Of a stretch of 64,000 nucleotides of DNA, positions 47,472 to 58,746 are shown piece by piece. The notes under the pieces are model-generated. The model worked only from the letters and a program-made list of their open reading frames with translations. It was not told the DNA's origin and did no database searches. Source of the DNA: Plazaster borealis. Taxonomy: Eukaryota > Echinodermata > Asteroidea > Forcipulatida > Labidiasteridae. The DNA lies in contig CM037463.1 in assembly GCA_021014325.1 (NCBI GenBank), forward strand, positions 1,984,001 through 2,048,000, given 5' to 3'. Numbering within the stretch: position 1 is the first letter of the stretch; the number at the start of each line of letters is the position of its first letter. The position numbers and the translations under genes are program-made.

Positions 47472-47624
47472 GAGGTTTTACAGTCACGTGATGTTATGAC
47501 GTGACTATGTGTTTGAGACGCCATATTGCCGGTCAATGACCAGCGGTAAGATCCTAACCCTGACCGGCAAGATGGCTGCCGTTGCGGTAGGCGGGGCTAT
47601 AGTGACGTCAGCTGTAAAACCTCT
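47472..47624. mobile_element. Short inverted-repeat element with GAGGTTTTACAG ends
   Basis: Left end GAGGTTTTACAGTCACGTGA, right end GACGTCAGCTGTAAAACCTC. The interior GCCGGTCA/TGACCGGC pair forms a second stem. It carries a CRE-like TGACGTCA at its right end. Confidence 0.65.
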
Positions 47625-47630
47625 GACCCA

Positions 47631-47760
47631 TTGCACAACGAGGAACGCACCTCCGCACAATGCGCATCTAACATTCCCGCCATTTTGAGAGTCAATTCCT
47701 GTTGACTCCCAAAATGGCGGACAGGTTAGGTGCGTGTAAGTGCGCTGCTCGTCGTGAAAT
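47631..47760. mobile_element. Short inverted-repeat element with a near-perfect CCGCCATTTTG hairpin
   Basis: CCGCCATTTTGAGAGTCAA (47677-47695) and TTGACTCCCAAAATGGCGG (47702-47720) form a 19-bp stem with one mismatch and a 6-nt loop. Outer parts GCGCACCT-like and AGGTGCG also pair. Confidence 0.65.
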
Positions 47761-47987
47761 GAGTCAATACTAGGTGTACCATGGTCTTTCGTCTGTCTCC
47801 AATCAGTACATCCGTAATATGCATTTATTTATTTTTGATTTGAGATAAGAGTGTTAAGTTGATAGTCTATAGGTTACATGAGAACTCTTTCCAACACATG
47901 CATGGTATAATAATTCACACCAAAAGGGATGGGGTTTGATAGGGGGGGTTGCAGGCGGAGGGGGGGGGGTCATGCTAGACCTCTAGC

Positions 47988-48283
47988 CGATTTCACAAAC
48001 AGATAAGATTGATCTTAACTGTGTATCAATCTTAATTGCTAAGCAAAGTGTGATGTCACAATACAAATCACTACGGTGATATTGACAACTCATCTTAAGA
48101 TGAATCTTAGTGCTTTGTGAAATCGAGCCCAGCGCCCAATTTTAGGAAAAGGTTAAGATTTTATCTTAACTGCGAATCAATCTTAATTATTGTTAAAGCA
48201 AAGTGTGATGTCACAATACAAATCACTACGGTGATATTGACAACTCATCTTAAGATGAATCTTAGTGCTTTTCAAAATCGAGC
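47988..48283. mobile_element. Two adjacent copies of a 140-150 bp MITE
   Basis: Copy 1 (47988-48125) has CGATTTCACAAA / TTTGTGAAATCG ends. Copy 2 (48133-48283) has weaker ends. Both share AGCAAAGTGTGATGTCACAA, then CACTACGGTGATATTG and the palindrome CATCTTAAGATG. The direct duplication is 7 bp apart. Confidence 0.8.
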
Positions 48284-50007
48284 ATATGATTCTATGGAGT
48301 GCAAGGCGCATAATTCTCCGGTAAAGCAGCACCGTGAAGCTGGGTTCCTGAAGTTGAACCATTGAGTGTCAAACACGATACAAGATATATCCAAAATAAA
48401 CTACACGCACAAGTTCACAGGAAAAGTAGTGGAACGATTATAAACCACGTAAATTAATTTGATTCGAGCTTGGCAAAAACAACAGTCACTGACCGCCACA
48501 CGTGTTTGGCCCCTCACCCGATCTGTCTTACAATCTTAAAATGCGTACTCCTACATGCTGTTGCTTTTATTTCACAATTAAATCTGGAGAAATTCATTAC
48601 GTGACTTTTGCCGTTAAGTTAAATGGATTTTGTTTTACCCATCCTTGCCTCAAGTCCTTCATTACAATCAAGAGCGTGCAGTATGAGAAGAGCGTAGAGT
48701 TGCCCAAACGACTTCTAATTTCGAGGAACATCAATCTTGAAGACTGTACACAGTTGAAGAGTTCTTCCGCGGGGAAATTCTTAGCGAGGAAATACCCCCT
48801 CCTGTCCCCGGGATCGTTTCGCTTATTCCCGGTCCAGCTCGCCGGGGTTATTTATCACTACGCGGTCTATAATTACAACTTGTCTGTCTAAGCCGAAAGA
48901 GTTGACCAGTAATTCAGCCGCTACAAACCCTAAAGACAATTCATGTCTTTTTAATTTGATCTCAGGGATGCTAGCAAGGTTTCCCTCGTTCACGATCTTA
49001 GAGGTTAAGGGGAGAAGCGCGTCTTCCCCCTATTTTTTAACTGAATAAATGTTCGATTTTGGAGGTGATTGTTTAAGTCAGCAATTTGTCCATGATTCGT
49101 TAACGCTATCCATCGATCACTGACATTAATTTGAAGACATTATTATCTCTACCGGGATTTCAGAATTTTCACGTTCCAGTTTGGAGTCTTGAAGTGGGAT
49201 TCTTGTCTGTGTTGACAATTGAAATGTACAAGTGACCTAACACCAATTCATCATTAGTCGAGACAAGATGGAAGAGCGTTTGATTAGATTTGATGCGGTA
49301 TAATTAAAGACCGCTTGGAGATTTACTGCGGAAAGGAGGTGCGTATACAAAGAAAGTTGGGACAACCACTGCATCGATGGCAAAACCACCGGACACTTTT
49401 CTAATTAAGGGTCAGTCAGCTTTTAGTCTGATGTCCCGGTGGCCGCACTTTCCTTGAGCTTTGGCCTTGTTCATAATTTTTTATAGTGCGATAATTACTA
49501 TCAATGATACGATAATAAATCTGGAGCCTTACTTGGAAATAGCGCCACCTACTGTCAGTAAACCAAAGACGTGCGGACGGTACTCGTCGCAGTAAATTGC
49601 TATTATGTTTCCAACAGGTCCGTAGAGATACGCACTTCTCGTAATAATAAGCACAGCTACGAAAAAGAAAAGGGGGCAATATCGAAGTCCAGACAGAAGC
49701 ATTTATGAGAAACGGTGGAATATCAGAGCAAGTTTTAAGAGAAGAAAACAGGATGTGAATAATAATTTTAATGTGATTAACAACTGTGTGATAGATAGTA
49801 ATAACAATCCTGCCCATGGATTAAATAGGAATAAACTGAGTTTACAGAAGCAAATCTCAACACAGAGTTAACAATTTTTGCCAATCAAGGACAGGTGCGT
49901 GTTGCCAACAAAAGTAATAACAGAAATGTCTGCACCCCTCTTGTTTTCATTAAGAAAATCATTGACATTTTGTTTAGCAAAATTGTGTTATTTTGATTAG
50001 TTTTTAA
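48284..50007. other. Spacer, possible regulatory block at 48480-48900
   Basis: A 129-codon plus-strand frame (48502-48891) opens with TTG and contains no domain. A 133-codon minus-strand frame (49416-49817) is similar. Neither has usable splice sites or a family signature. Confidence 0.25.
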
Positions 50008-50386
50008 AGGGTCTGTATACGTTTAGTAATGATTGAAAATTAATGGCAATAACAACTTACTTGGTAAGAAGTACAGCAGCTTTGGATAGTATAATGCATT
50101 TTAAGTAACTTTGCAATTCGAAGTGCTACGGTTATGGACAAAATGTATTGTTATCCCCAAAAATTTGAATCTGAAAAGCGTTACTGACAGTAACGTTTCT
50201 CACATTGTGTATTCCACTTGCAGATTAATTTTCCTGCTTGGACATACCCGCTCCAGATTTTCGGCAATATCTCAAAACCGCTACCACCTTTTGAAATGAA
50301 ATTTTCACAGTCTGGTTTGATGGTATATCTACAACTATATAGGGATGAAACAAACAGTGGGTTTCTAATTACCAACTTTAAACCCT
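50008..50386 (+). mobile_element. MITE family A, copy 6
   Basis: Starts AGGGTCTGTATACGTTTAG after TTAA (50004-50007). The right end is degenerate (ACCAACTTTAAACCCT), followed by TGAA. Confidence 0.85.
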
Positions 50387-51334
50387 TGAAAGATGAAAGG
50401 CAACATGCCCAATGCAGAGGCGGACATACAGCTTGACCCATAAATGGAATAAAAGGTCAAGTGGAGTGACCAATAAAACTAAAAGGGAGACGAAAAACCT
50501 TGTCTCACCTTAGTGGTTAAACAGCAACCATTGAGTGTAGAACGGGAGAAAACGTCCGCTTGATGAAGGTATAACGATAAGCTCAGATGTAGTATTTCAC
50601 AGTATTATTAAGACCAGACGGCCATTGCATGTCTGGGAACCTCAATTACTGAGATTGTAATCACTGGGTTTTTATTTATTGTATCAATTGTCTATACTAA
50701 TACTATCAATATAGATTTCCAAACTGACTGATGCTTACTCATGTAGTAATTACAAATTCACTTTTACTACAACATTCTAGCAACAAAAATGTTGTCAAAT
50801 AGTGTTCAGTAATTCTGAAATTAAGCCCGTGGACAGAAATTAAATTAATACACCGTGTCCACACTATTGATTATTTTTTTTAACAGTCTACAAATTCAAT
50901 AGACATCATATTTTTTAATTTGAATTAATTAAGATACTCATCGGTTTACCTGTTAATTATTAAATTAAAACACCAAACAGTCGTAATTAAAATTAAAAAA
51001 ATAGAAGAAGAAAAAGAAAAAAAGGTGTCCGCATCACCGTAATTAAAATCCACTTCTTCAAATACATTGGTCTACGCCGCTTAAGTCAACACTTTACACG
51101 ACAGGCCAAAAAGCCCAAGTTTGTAAAATTGATCGGTCTTCGAAAAAGTGTATGCAGAGGGAAAATTAAGCTCATAAAACCGAAGAGATGTGATTTTAGG
51201 TGTGGACTAAACGAAGTTGAAATTATAATGTTCCTTAATTATCATAAATTTTGAGGCCGTTGGTTTATTGTAACGTTCCATTTGAATACAAAATGGAGAT
51301 ATTATGATGCCGTCATTTAAACAAAAATAATCGA
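50387..51334. other. Spacer, nothing recognised
   Basis: Very AT-rich single-copy sequence with an A/G run at 51000-51020. Confidence 0.3.
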
Positions 51335-51492
51335 AATTTACACCATAGGGTGTTAAAATAACACAAATTTCTAACGAAACAATTACATTTGTGTTATTTT
51401 AACACCATATGATGTTAATGTTGATTCTCTCTTCGGTGTCTATATGTGACAACACCCATGGTGTCAGTTTAACACCACAGTTTTAGCAGTGT
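51335..51492. mobile_element. Foldback MITE family D, copy 3 (left end lost)
   Basis: The right half matches other copies (GTGACAACACCCATGGTGTC ... GTTTTAGCAGTGT). The left CACTGCAAAAA arm is absent, so the palindrome is incomplete. Confidence 0.85.
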
Positions 51493-51997
51493 AAGAGGAA
51501 AACCAAAATAGCATTATCCACTATGCAATAATAACATCTAATAAATAATTTAAACACCACACAAATTTAAATATTGTATAACTTTATAGCATTTGTTTTC
51601 TGAGAGGAGTAACACAAAGCTTATTAATATTTTCAAAGATTAGTTTTCAGATCTTTCGTAAACAAAAATAGACTTGGAAAACTAAACTTTTCTAACACCA
51701 TGTATTACGTAATACCCACTTGAAATGCCTTCCAAAAGTCGAATCACTGGGTCATATGTTATGAGTATTTAGGCTTGAAAACAATTATGCCATCACAAAA
51801 TGTAAGCTTTCCTATAATTGTGGAATGTTGAAATCATCTGCTTTTTCCGGTTGACATGCCTTGGATAGGAGATTGACGGGAAATACATAATCATATTTTT
51901 TCTCCAAAGACAAGTTTTGGAAATCAACAGGCGTGCACGGTGCACGGAGGTTTTCCTATAACGCTTATTTTCCAATGTGAACTCGGCTACATACACC

Positions 51998-52095
51998 CTC
52001 AAAACACCCGGGTTATTATTGACAAGGATTCCAGCGGGTCACCCCCTTTCTGGGTTAGTATGAACCGGAATCTGTGTCAAAATGACCCGAAACTA
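51998..52095. repeat. Partial element with CCCGGGTTATTATTGAC / AAAATGACCCG words
   Basis: Word order resembles the complete element at 58321-58563 but is shorter and diverged. Confidence 0.4.
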
Positions 52096-52163
52096 TGACA
52101 AACTTGACGCACACAACCAAAGTCAAAATCCCAAATTTTTAAACCATTTTCCTGATCAGCCTA

Positions 52164-52352
52164 GGCCCAATTTCACAGAGCTGCTGAAGCAGCTACTTAA
52201 GAATTGTCTGCTTAGCAGAAATGAGCAGGATACCAGTCACAAATTGTACATGTGACATAGCAGTTTGGCTGGTAACCATATTTTGGTAAGCATAATTTTG
52301 TTGTGCTTAGCAACTTTTTGTGCTTAAGCAGCTCTATGAAATAATTGGGCCC
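52164..52352. mobile_element. MITE with GGCCCAATTTCACAGAGCTG ends
   Basis: About 189 bp. The right end CAGCTCTATGAAATAATTGGGCC is the inverse of the left. Internal GCTTAGCA words recur on both arms. Confidence 0.8.
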
Positions 52353-53750
52353 GACCAAGGCGTCAGGCCCCATGGCAGCCGAATTCCCGGTCAACTCTGA
52401 CCTACGGGAGTTTATTAACAGCGAAATTCCACTTTGGAATTTCAACCCCAAACCACTGAGCTGTACAACTCAAGTTAGTACTACAAGAAGAAACCATTGA
52501 TACTTAGATGATATTTAGAAGTCTGTGCTGATATCCCCCCCCCACACACACACACTCTTAGTCTCAACAAAACAGGTATGAGGGGTCGAAGATTCTTTCG
52601 GAAACGTAGCTGTACTCTGTTAATAGATTGGTGAATTGGTCTTTTATAATTTCCTCCATTGCGGAACACTGTATTCTGAGAGGTGTCAGCAACACTCCGT
52701 CTTAAACACATCCATTGATTAGGTAATGGGATGATCAATAGGATTCATAGTGCATTCTAAAAATGCCCATCGCCAGTTAAGTCCCTGGGTTCCAAGTTGG
52801 CGGTCGACTTGATCATCTCTTCATTCGAACCATATGCTACGGGTGAACAAAAAAAGCCACGATTCTAATTTCAGGTTAAAAAGCTGCACCTTTTTAATGA
52901 GTGAACTGCCTTTTAACATGACATCACATGTGTCGAAGTAGGAGATGGATGCCCCATGCTTGTGGAGACTTTTGAGTTAATTCCCAGGGCATGATGTCAG
53001 GGGTAAGCACCAACTACACTAGGAAATTGAATTAGGACAACGCAACCGCATAATCATCTATGAACAAGACATGTTTGGGAAGGAGGTGGGGGGAGGGGGT
53101 ATGACGACTGTTTGCCCCTGAGTATGAATGTGTTAAAGCAAGACATGATTAGATTAACAATTGATTGTTCATAGTCGTACTGAGGTGGATGTGATTGCCA
53201 AATTAATTAACTAATTTGACTAGAACAATGTAGGTAGAGCAGGGAGTGTTGCTACCGGTTCCTTCCCGTGGAGGTGATTAGTACGTACCTATTTGGTGTT
53301 GTGATTGACACCATGGATGACTTGACCCCCATTGGTCCCGGGGGTAGGGTCGAAGGGGGGCCAGTAGAATGACACAGATAATTATAAATTTACGTTGAGA
53401 AGTTCAGTAAACAGGCGTTGTGTCGCGTAATAATTATATGCTTAAAAATAGCACTTATAAAAACAATGAAAGTACGAACTTGAACTTGGTCTGGTTTATG
53501 TTCGGGTACTTTAAACTAATTTCTAGTTAAACAAGGAAACGTTTAATACAAACTTACCCCTCCCCTTGGGGGCAGGGTCACAAAGTGGGGCAAGGCCACA
53601 CTAATCCTAGAGGAGGCTCATTAGTTTGTGAAAAATTAATCAAAATACTTCAATAGTTTTTCAAAGATTGAAACAAATAAACTAAAACAGTCGTTGTCAC
53701 ATTTTTCATGGATGTTAAATTTGCATCGGGGATATAGAATATTATGTTTG
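52353..53750. other. Spacer, nothing recognised
   Basis: Single-copy sequence with a short CA microsatellite near 52542-52555. No exon. Confidence 0.3.
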
Positions 53751-53880
53751 GTTTTACCCGTACACCGATGTTTGTAAAGCACTGTATACTCGGTGCTTTC
53801 CCGAGTCCTGTGAACAAAAAAATTACAGGCATATTACTGGGGTGGGATTCGAACCCACGACCTATGCCATTCTAGAGCAG
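53751..53880 (-). repeat. tRNA-derived SINE fragment, family S4, copy 2
   Basis: On the minus strand, the B-box GTGGGTTCGAATCCCACC is followed by GGACTCGGGAAAGCACCGAG, TATACAGTGCTT and CGGTGTACGGGTAAAACC. This order matches 715-850. Confidence 0.7.
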
Positions 53881-54429
53881 TCGTTGTCACAGTTATAAAG
53901 TCGTTTCTAATGCACAATTTTGCATTACCTGATGACGATCGGGTCATTTGGTAGATTCAAGATTTGTCTTGATAAGAAATGTTCGGAGGAAATTATAACA
54001 TTCTCATAACCACTCATCATAACCCAGAGGTTGTTTATCCCAAACTAAAACAAAAATTATCCTGAAAAAAAAGAGTCTTCCCCAAGGTTTGTTGTCCACG
54101 AATTAATATTCTTATTTAAAAGGTTTCTTTGGGGGTCCCGGAGCCAAGGTAATTAAGTTTACTTCAAGACATTTTTTTCTTCCATCAACAACATAAGTGT
54201 GTACAATAATTTGTTAATGGCAATCGTAATTATGTTGCAGCCGTACAGACTTATTCATTTTCAGTCATTTAAGACAGTAAGCAGCTTTTTCTAAGAGGTG
54301 GTGGTGGGGGGGGGGGGTAGATCCAAGCCCGATTTAGAACAATTTGTTTTGCAAGAAAACAATTTATATACTAACACGTTGTTAATTAAAGGATTTGAGG
54401 CATTGCATGGTGAGGTATCAATGTATATT

Positions 54430-54662
54430 CGGTTTGCGGTAACACCATGTGTATATCTACTTTGCTGTGTAGATTTTGTTCTTTGAGAAGTTGTCTTGCT
54501 ATGTATTCTACTGCCGTGGTTAAGAAGCAGGACAGTTCTTTTCAGAACTTGGTAGCCTCCCGAATTCCGAACTCCGAGGCAGTAGAATACATAGCAAGAT
54601 AAGTTCTCAAAGAACAAAATCTACACAGCAAGTAGATATACACGTGGTGTTACCACAAACCG
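54430..54662. repeat. Long inverted repeat (two arms of about 85 bp)
   Basis: Left arm 54430-54515 (CGGTTTGCGGTAACACCATG ... TATTCTACTGCC) and right arm 54578-54662 (GGCAGTAGAATACATAGCAA ... TTACCACAAACCG) pair with only a few mismatches around a 62-nt centre. The centre has its own hairpin AGTTCTTTTCAGAACT. Probably a foldback transposon; only one copy is here. Confidence 0.85.
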
Positions 54663-55400
54663 AAAACACATTGTTAATTGCTCCCATATCAGATTGCGTA
54701 TATTATTCATTCTAAGATTGCTGTGACTTTTAATTTGAAACTGTAATGAAAGTTTTTAACAAAGTCAAAGCAAGACGTTATATATATACGTTTACAATGT
54801 GAAATTACTCTAATCTGACGGTCATCATTGACTTTACTCATCGGAAGCTCACTCCACCAAAAAAATAAAAAGAAATCCAACCTCCCCACGACGTCACTAA
54901 TGATTACTGGGCAAAGCTTTTTAACGTAATCATATATAAATTCTGGGAGAAGTAATTAATTGCAATGAAAATGATGGGCGCACCGGATTCGAAATCTCCA
55001 CATTTTTACTTAGCGCAAATTGCGACTGACTGCGGACTGAACGATGCATGTCTCAAATTACTAGACTCTGTCCCGTATAACGGCATGGATGTTTGGCCAT
55101 CGGAGAAAAGGGTATGAAGTAAACTTGCACTTGGGTGGGTTAGGGGGATTTTGCGTAATTATGACGCGTAATATTGAGTGGATTACATGTAATTGATCTT
55201 GCGACGAATGGTGCCGGCCAGCCCCTGCCTCCGGGGAAGATTCTATGGGGGTTCTTAGGGAGTCGACTTCGGGGGAGGATCATGGGGTTGAAGCAGTGGT
55301 TGTCAGGCAATGGTTGTCATCAATAGTAAACTGACGATTGTAAACACTGAATGCCTCAGGGATGTTTAATGATATATTTGATTAACTTAGTGACTGAAGG
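54663..55400. other. Spacer, nothing recognised
   Basis: AT-rich single-copy sequence. The 60-codon frames have no features. Confidence 0.3.
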
Positions 55401-56300
55401 ACTGAATGGCTTACTTGTAAAATTGTATTGAACCATAGATATACCTAAATGAAACGGCTGCCTGTTTTGCTATCTGACTGGCTGACAGTGCGACTTGTTT
55501 AATGAATAGTTTGCTGATAAACACTGGCTGGTTAACTGGATTGGCTGAGTGGCTTGTTGGCTGGCTGGCTGAGTTGTCGACTGGCTGGTTGAAAGGCTGT
55601 ATGGCTGGCTGTTTGTCACGAGTTATTGGATGACATGGTGGCTGGCTGAAAGTACTGTATGGCAGGCTGAGTGACTGACTTACTGGCTTAACTGGCTGGC
55701 TGTGACAAATTTACGGACTGTCTGCCTGATGACACAGTAAATGGCTGGCTGGCAGACCGACTGCTGGCCTCCTTGTTGAGCAGATTGCTGGCCTGCTTGC
55801 TGAGCAGATTGCTGGCCTGTTGTTGAGCAGATTGCTGGCCGGCTAGTGTTGGATACCCCTGAGTGGCTTACTGATTGACTTAATGATCGACTGGTTCGCC
55901 TGATGACTTTCTGACTGGCAGACGGGTTGCATGACCATAATTAGAATAATATTATGAATGCAGAGTTTTCATAAAATATGAACAACTAGACTAATAAATA
56001 AGAAAATAAATGGGTAATTACAGCACAAGTTACTAACTGATGTCTTTTTTTCTTCCGTGGCTTGCAAGCTTTCTGCCAGACAGTCTTTCTCGTTGGGTTG
56101 TTGACTTGCTGTGGTTGGAAAACAAACTGACTGGCTTTGGCTGCTGACCAACTCCCTGTCTGTCTGTAGGCCTATGTCAGTCTGGAAGCTTTTTTTACTG
56201 GCTGGCTGGCTCAGGCTGACAGTGGCTTGATGGCTGACTGGTTACTGGCAGACTAAATACCAGCTTAAAATATTCTCTGGCTGACTCAATTTCTTGCTCA
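55400..56300 (+). repeat. Degenerate CTGG/ACTG-rich tandem array
   Basis: GGCTGGCTG, GACTGGCTG and TGACTGACT words recur with a 4-base rhythm across about 0.9 kb. Three clear 24-25 bp units (CTTGTTGAGCAGATTGCTGG type) lie at about 55765-55843. It is a decayed simple-sequence array, interrupted by AT-rich sequence at 55940-56040. Confidence 0.75.
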
Positions 56301-57002
56301 ACTCTGCTTCTTTGTTAGATTGGCAAGCAGTTGTCGAAATTAATTATTAAATCAAACTTTATATATAATATATATTTGGCGTGTACACTTAAGTACCAAG
56401 CAATTCAGAAAGAAACACCCAAAGCTGTAAAATTCCTCTCCTTTGCGTCCATCCATCAATCCAAACGTACATCACCAACTGCACGGGTTATTGATTTCCT
56501 ATACACTTGCAACTTTTGGGAGGATCCGGGTGTTGAAATATTAAAATACCTGTGCAATATTGTATAGATAATTTAATATCTACCATGGAAACTTGTTATT
56601 GGGAATTCCTGTTTCAATGAACATGTTGGATTGCTAAGGATCAGTGGGAATTTTAGCGTGGAGAACCAGGCCGCGAGAATCTCTGGAGATGATAGCTGGT
56701 GTCTTGGGAGACCAAAAAAGAGACTTGATGGCGGCTCATCGGGTCGCTTAAGATCCTGCCTCCGATGTGCATAGCGCGCTTGATTATTACGGGGTGATGT
56801 CGACGACTGTTCTATGTATGTGGTATGTTTCAAGCTGGACCGGGATGCCTGTCGTGACCGAAGCTAACAACTATGTTTGATTGTGTCTCGACAGGCAGCC
56901 GTAGGTACCAAAAACTGAAACAGTTATGACCGCAAAAACACACACTGGTTCCAATTTCTCAAAATCTGGCCGAATATTTTTCGCCTACCACTGGAGAATC
57001 TT
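56301..57002. other. Spacer, nothing recognised
   Basis: Short overlapping frames only. Confidence 0.3.
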
Positions 57003-57310
57003 GCTAGGGTTAGGGTTAGGGTACACTGCAAAAACGTTGGTGTTAAAATTGACACCATTGGTGTTGTCACGTGTATATACCAAAGAAAGAATCAAAATGA
57101 ACATCATAGGGTGTTAAAATAACACCAATGTAATTGTGTTGGCAGAAACTATTGTAACACCATATGGTGTAAATTTGGTTCCTTTTTTCGGTATCTATAC
57201 GTGACAACACCTATTGTGTCATTTTTAACACCCCAGTTTTTGCAGTACAGGATTAGGTTTAGGACAAGGACTAGTGTTAGGTCTAGGGTTCAAGTGATGG
57301 TTAGGGCTAG
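57003..57310 (+). repeat. Degenerate TTAGGG (telomere-type) repeats split by a MITE
   Basis: CTAGGGTTAGGGTTAGGG at 57004-57021 directly precedes the family D element. After it, AGGATTAGG, TTAGGTCTAGGG and GGTTAGGGCTAGG words continue to about 57310. It is an interstitial array, not a chromosome end. Confidence 0.6.
57023..57248. mobile_element. Foldback MITE family D, copy 4
   Basis: CACTGCAAAAACGTTGGTGT on the left and CACCCCAGTTTTTGCAGT on the right. TA is present at both outer edges, as expected for a TA target duplication. Confidence 0.9.
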
Positions 57311-58320
57311 GATAAGTTGTGGTACTAAAATGTACACAGTGTCTTGACTTTTAAGAACAAACACAATATTGTTTGAAAATAAAATATATACAAATATTTC
57401 AGACTTGTTGCGGTTGAGCGTCTGAAAACACGAAGGATATTATTTTGCAAAAAGGAAAACAAAATGATTAAAATAAACGTATCATATATACATATAATTT
57501 ATTAGTAAAGTAATTATTTTCAATTGCTTTCAAATCCACAAGGAAAACACACATTTTTGTCCAAAAAAATTGGTGTTTTTTCTCGTTTTCCTGTTCCCCC
57601 CGCATTTACATTAAAATCCAACAGTCGTCTGACTGATGTACTAATACTTGATGGTATATGGCTTGAACGTTGTAATTACTGGCGTTGTCCAACTTACCGT
57701 AACGTTATTCATAAATACGTCGGTTCGTTAAGCCGAATTTTTTTAATTCAAGTTGTTGCAATTTCATCTTTGTATGCAAGCCCTTAACCCGAATTTCATT
57801 CGCCAGAATTTAAGACAAAACTCTTGGTTGCAAACCTATTTATATATTTATGTTAAATCTGTACAAAAATGTTGAATAATAAACGTAACAATTTGACGGT
57901 TGTTTTGAAGGAGGAGCCAAAAGTACAGCGAAGAAAGTGTCGTATTATTTGAAAGATATCCCACTCAAGACCCCTACTTACACATCACGCGTCTTTTATA
58001 TATATATAAAGCCTAGATGTCTTAGGACCAGGTCTTCATCCAAGGAACACCGGGGCCAAGTCTCAAAAGGCGAATTTACAGACAAACATGTCCTGACGAT
58101 CTTCACGAAGAAAAACACGTTCGCTCTGAAATGTTCACAACTTTCTCGGGAGTAATGCATTTGTAAGTTACTGCTATTATAGCAAAATGTCCCTTGAGGA
58201 TAGCCTATACCAACATGTTCATTTCACATTTTTTGAATCAGTTTGTTGCCTTCAAGTTATCTGCGGACATAGCCTGGTGATGTAACACTTCAGAAGCCCC
58301 CCCCCCCCCCCACCCCATGG
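57311..58320. other. Spacer, nothing recognised
   Basis: AT-rich single-copy sequence with a C-run at 58298-58312. Confidence 0.3.
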
Positions 58321-58563
58321 TATACACTCTAAAAACTCCCGGGTCAGAGTTGACCCAGTTCCCGGGACCCAGTAGGCCTGACCCAGTTTTGGGTCAGGCT
58401 GACTCGGAACCTGGTTTAAACCAGATTTTAGCTCGGATTCTGCAGTTTGACCAATTTCTGGGTCATTTTGACACATATTCCGGGTCATAATGACCCAGAA
58501 ATGGGTCCGGGCCCACGGGACGCGGAACCGGGTAAATTCTGACCCTGGAGTTTTTAATGTGTA
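58321..58563. mobile_element. MITE rich in GACCC/GGGTC words
   Basis: The left end TACACTCTAAAAACTCCCGG and right end CTGGAGTTTTTAATGTGTA are inverted copies. The interior alternates TGACCCAG and CTGGGTCA. TA flanks both ends. A 104-codon minus-strand frame in it (58252-58566) is a by-product. Confidence 0.75.
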
Positions 58564-58746
58564 CATTAAGCCTTTCGTTGGATGTCAATGAATGCAAAAT
58601 AAATCATGATAAAAAAGAAGCTGCATGCAGTTCGTCATTTCATCTCCAGAGACACACACCTTTGGCATGTTTTGAATCCAACAGCAAGTCAGTTACATTG
58701 TAGGGTTGTGAGAATCACAACCTCACACGCAGGTAAATGGTAAATG

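Noticed and set aside
48502..48891. 129-codon plus-strand frame as a gene
   Set aside because: It needs a TTG start, has no domain and no clear splice sites. The length is possible by chance in a window of this size.
57003..57021. Chromosome end (telomere)
   Set aside because: Only about three TTAGGG units, inside ordinary sequence that continues on both sides.
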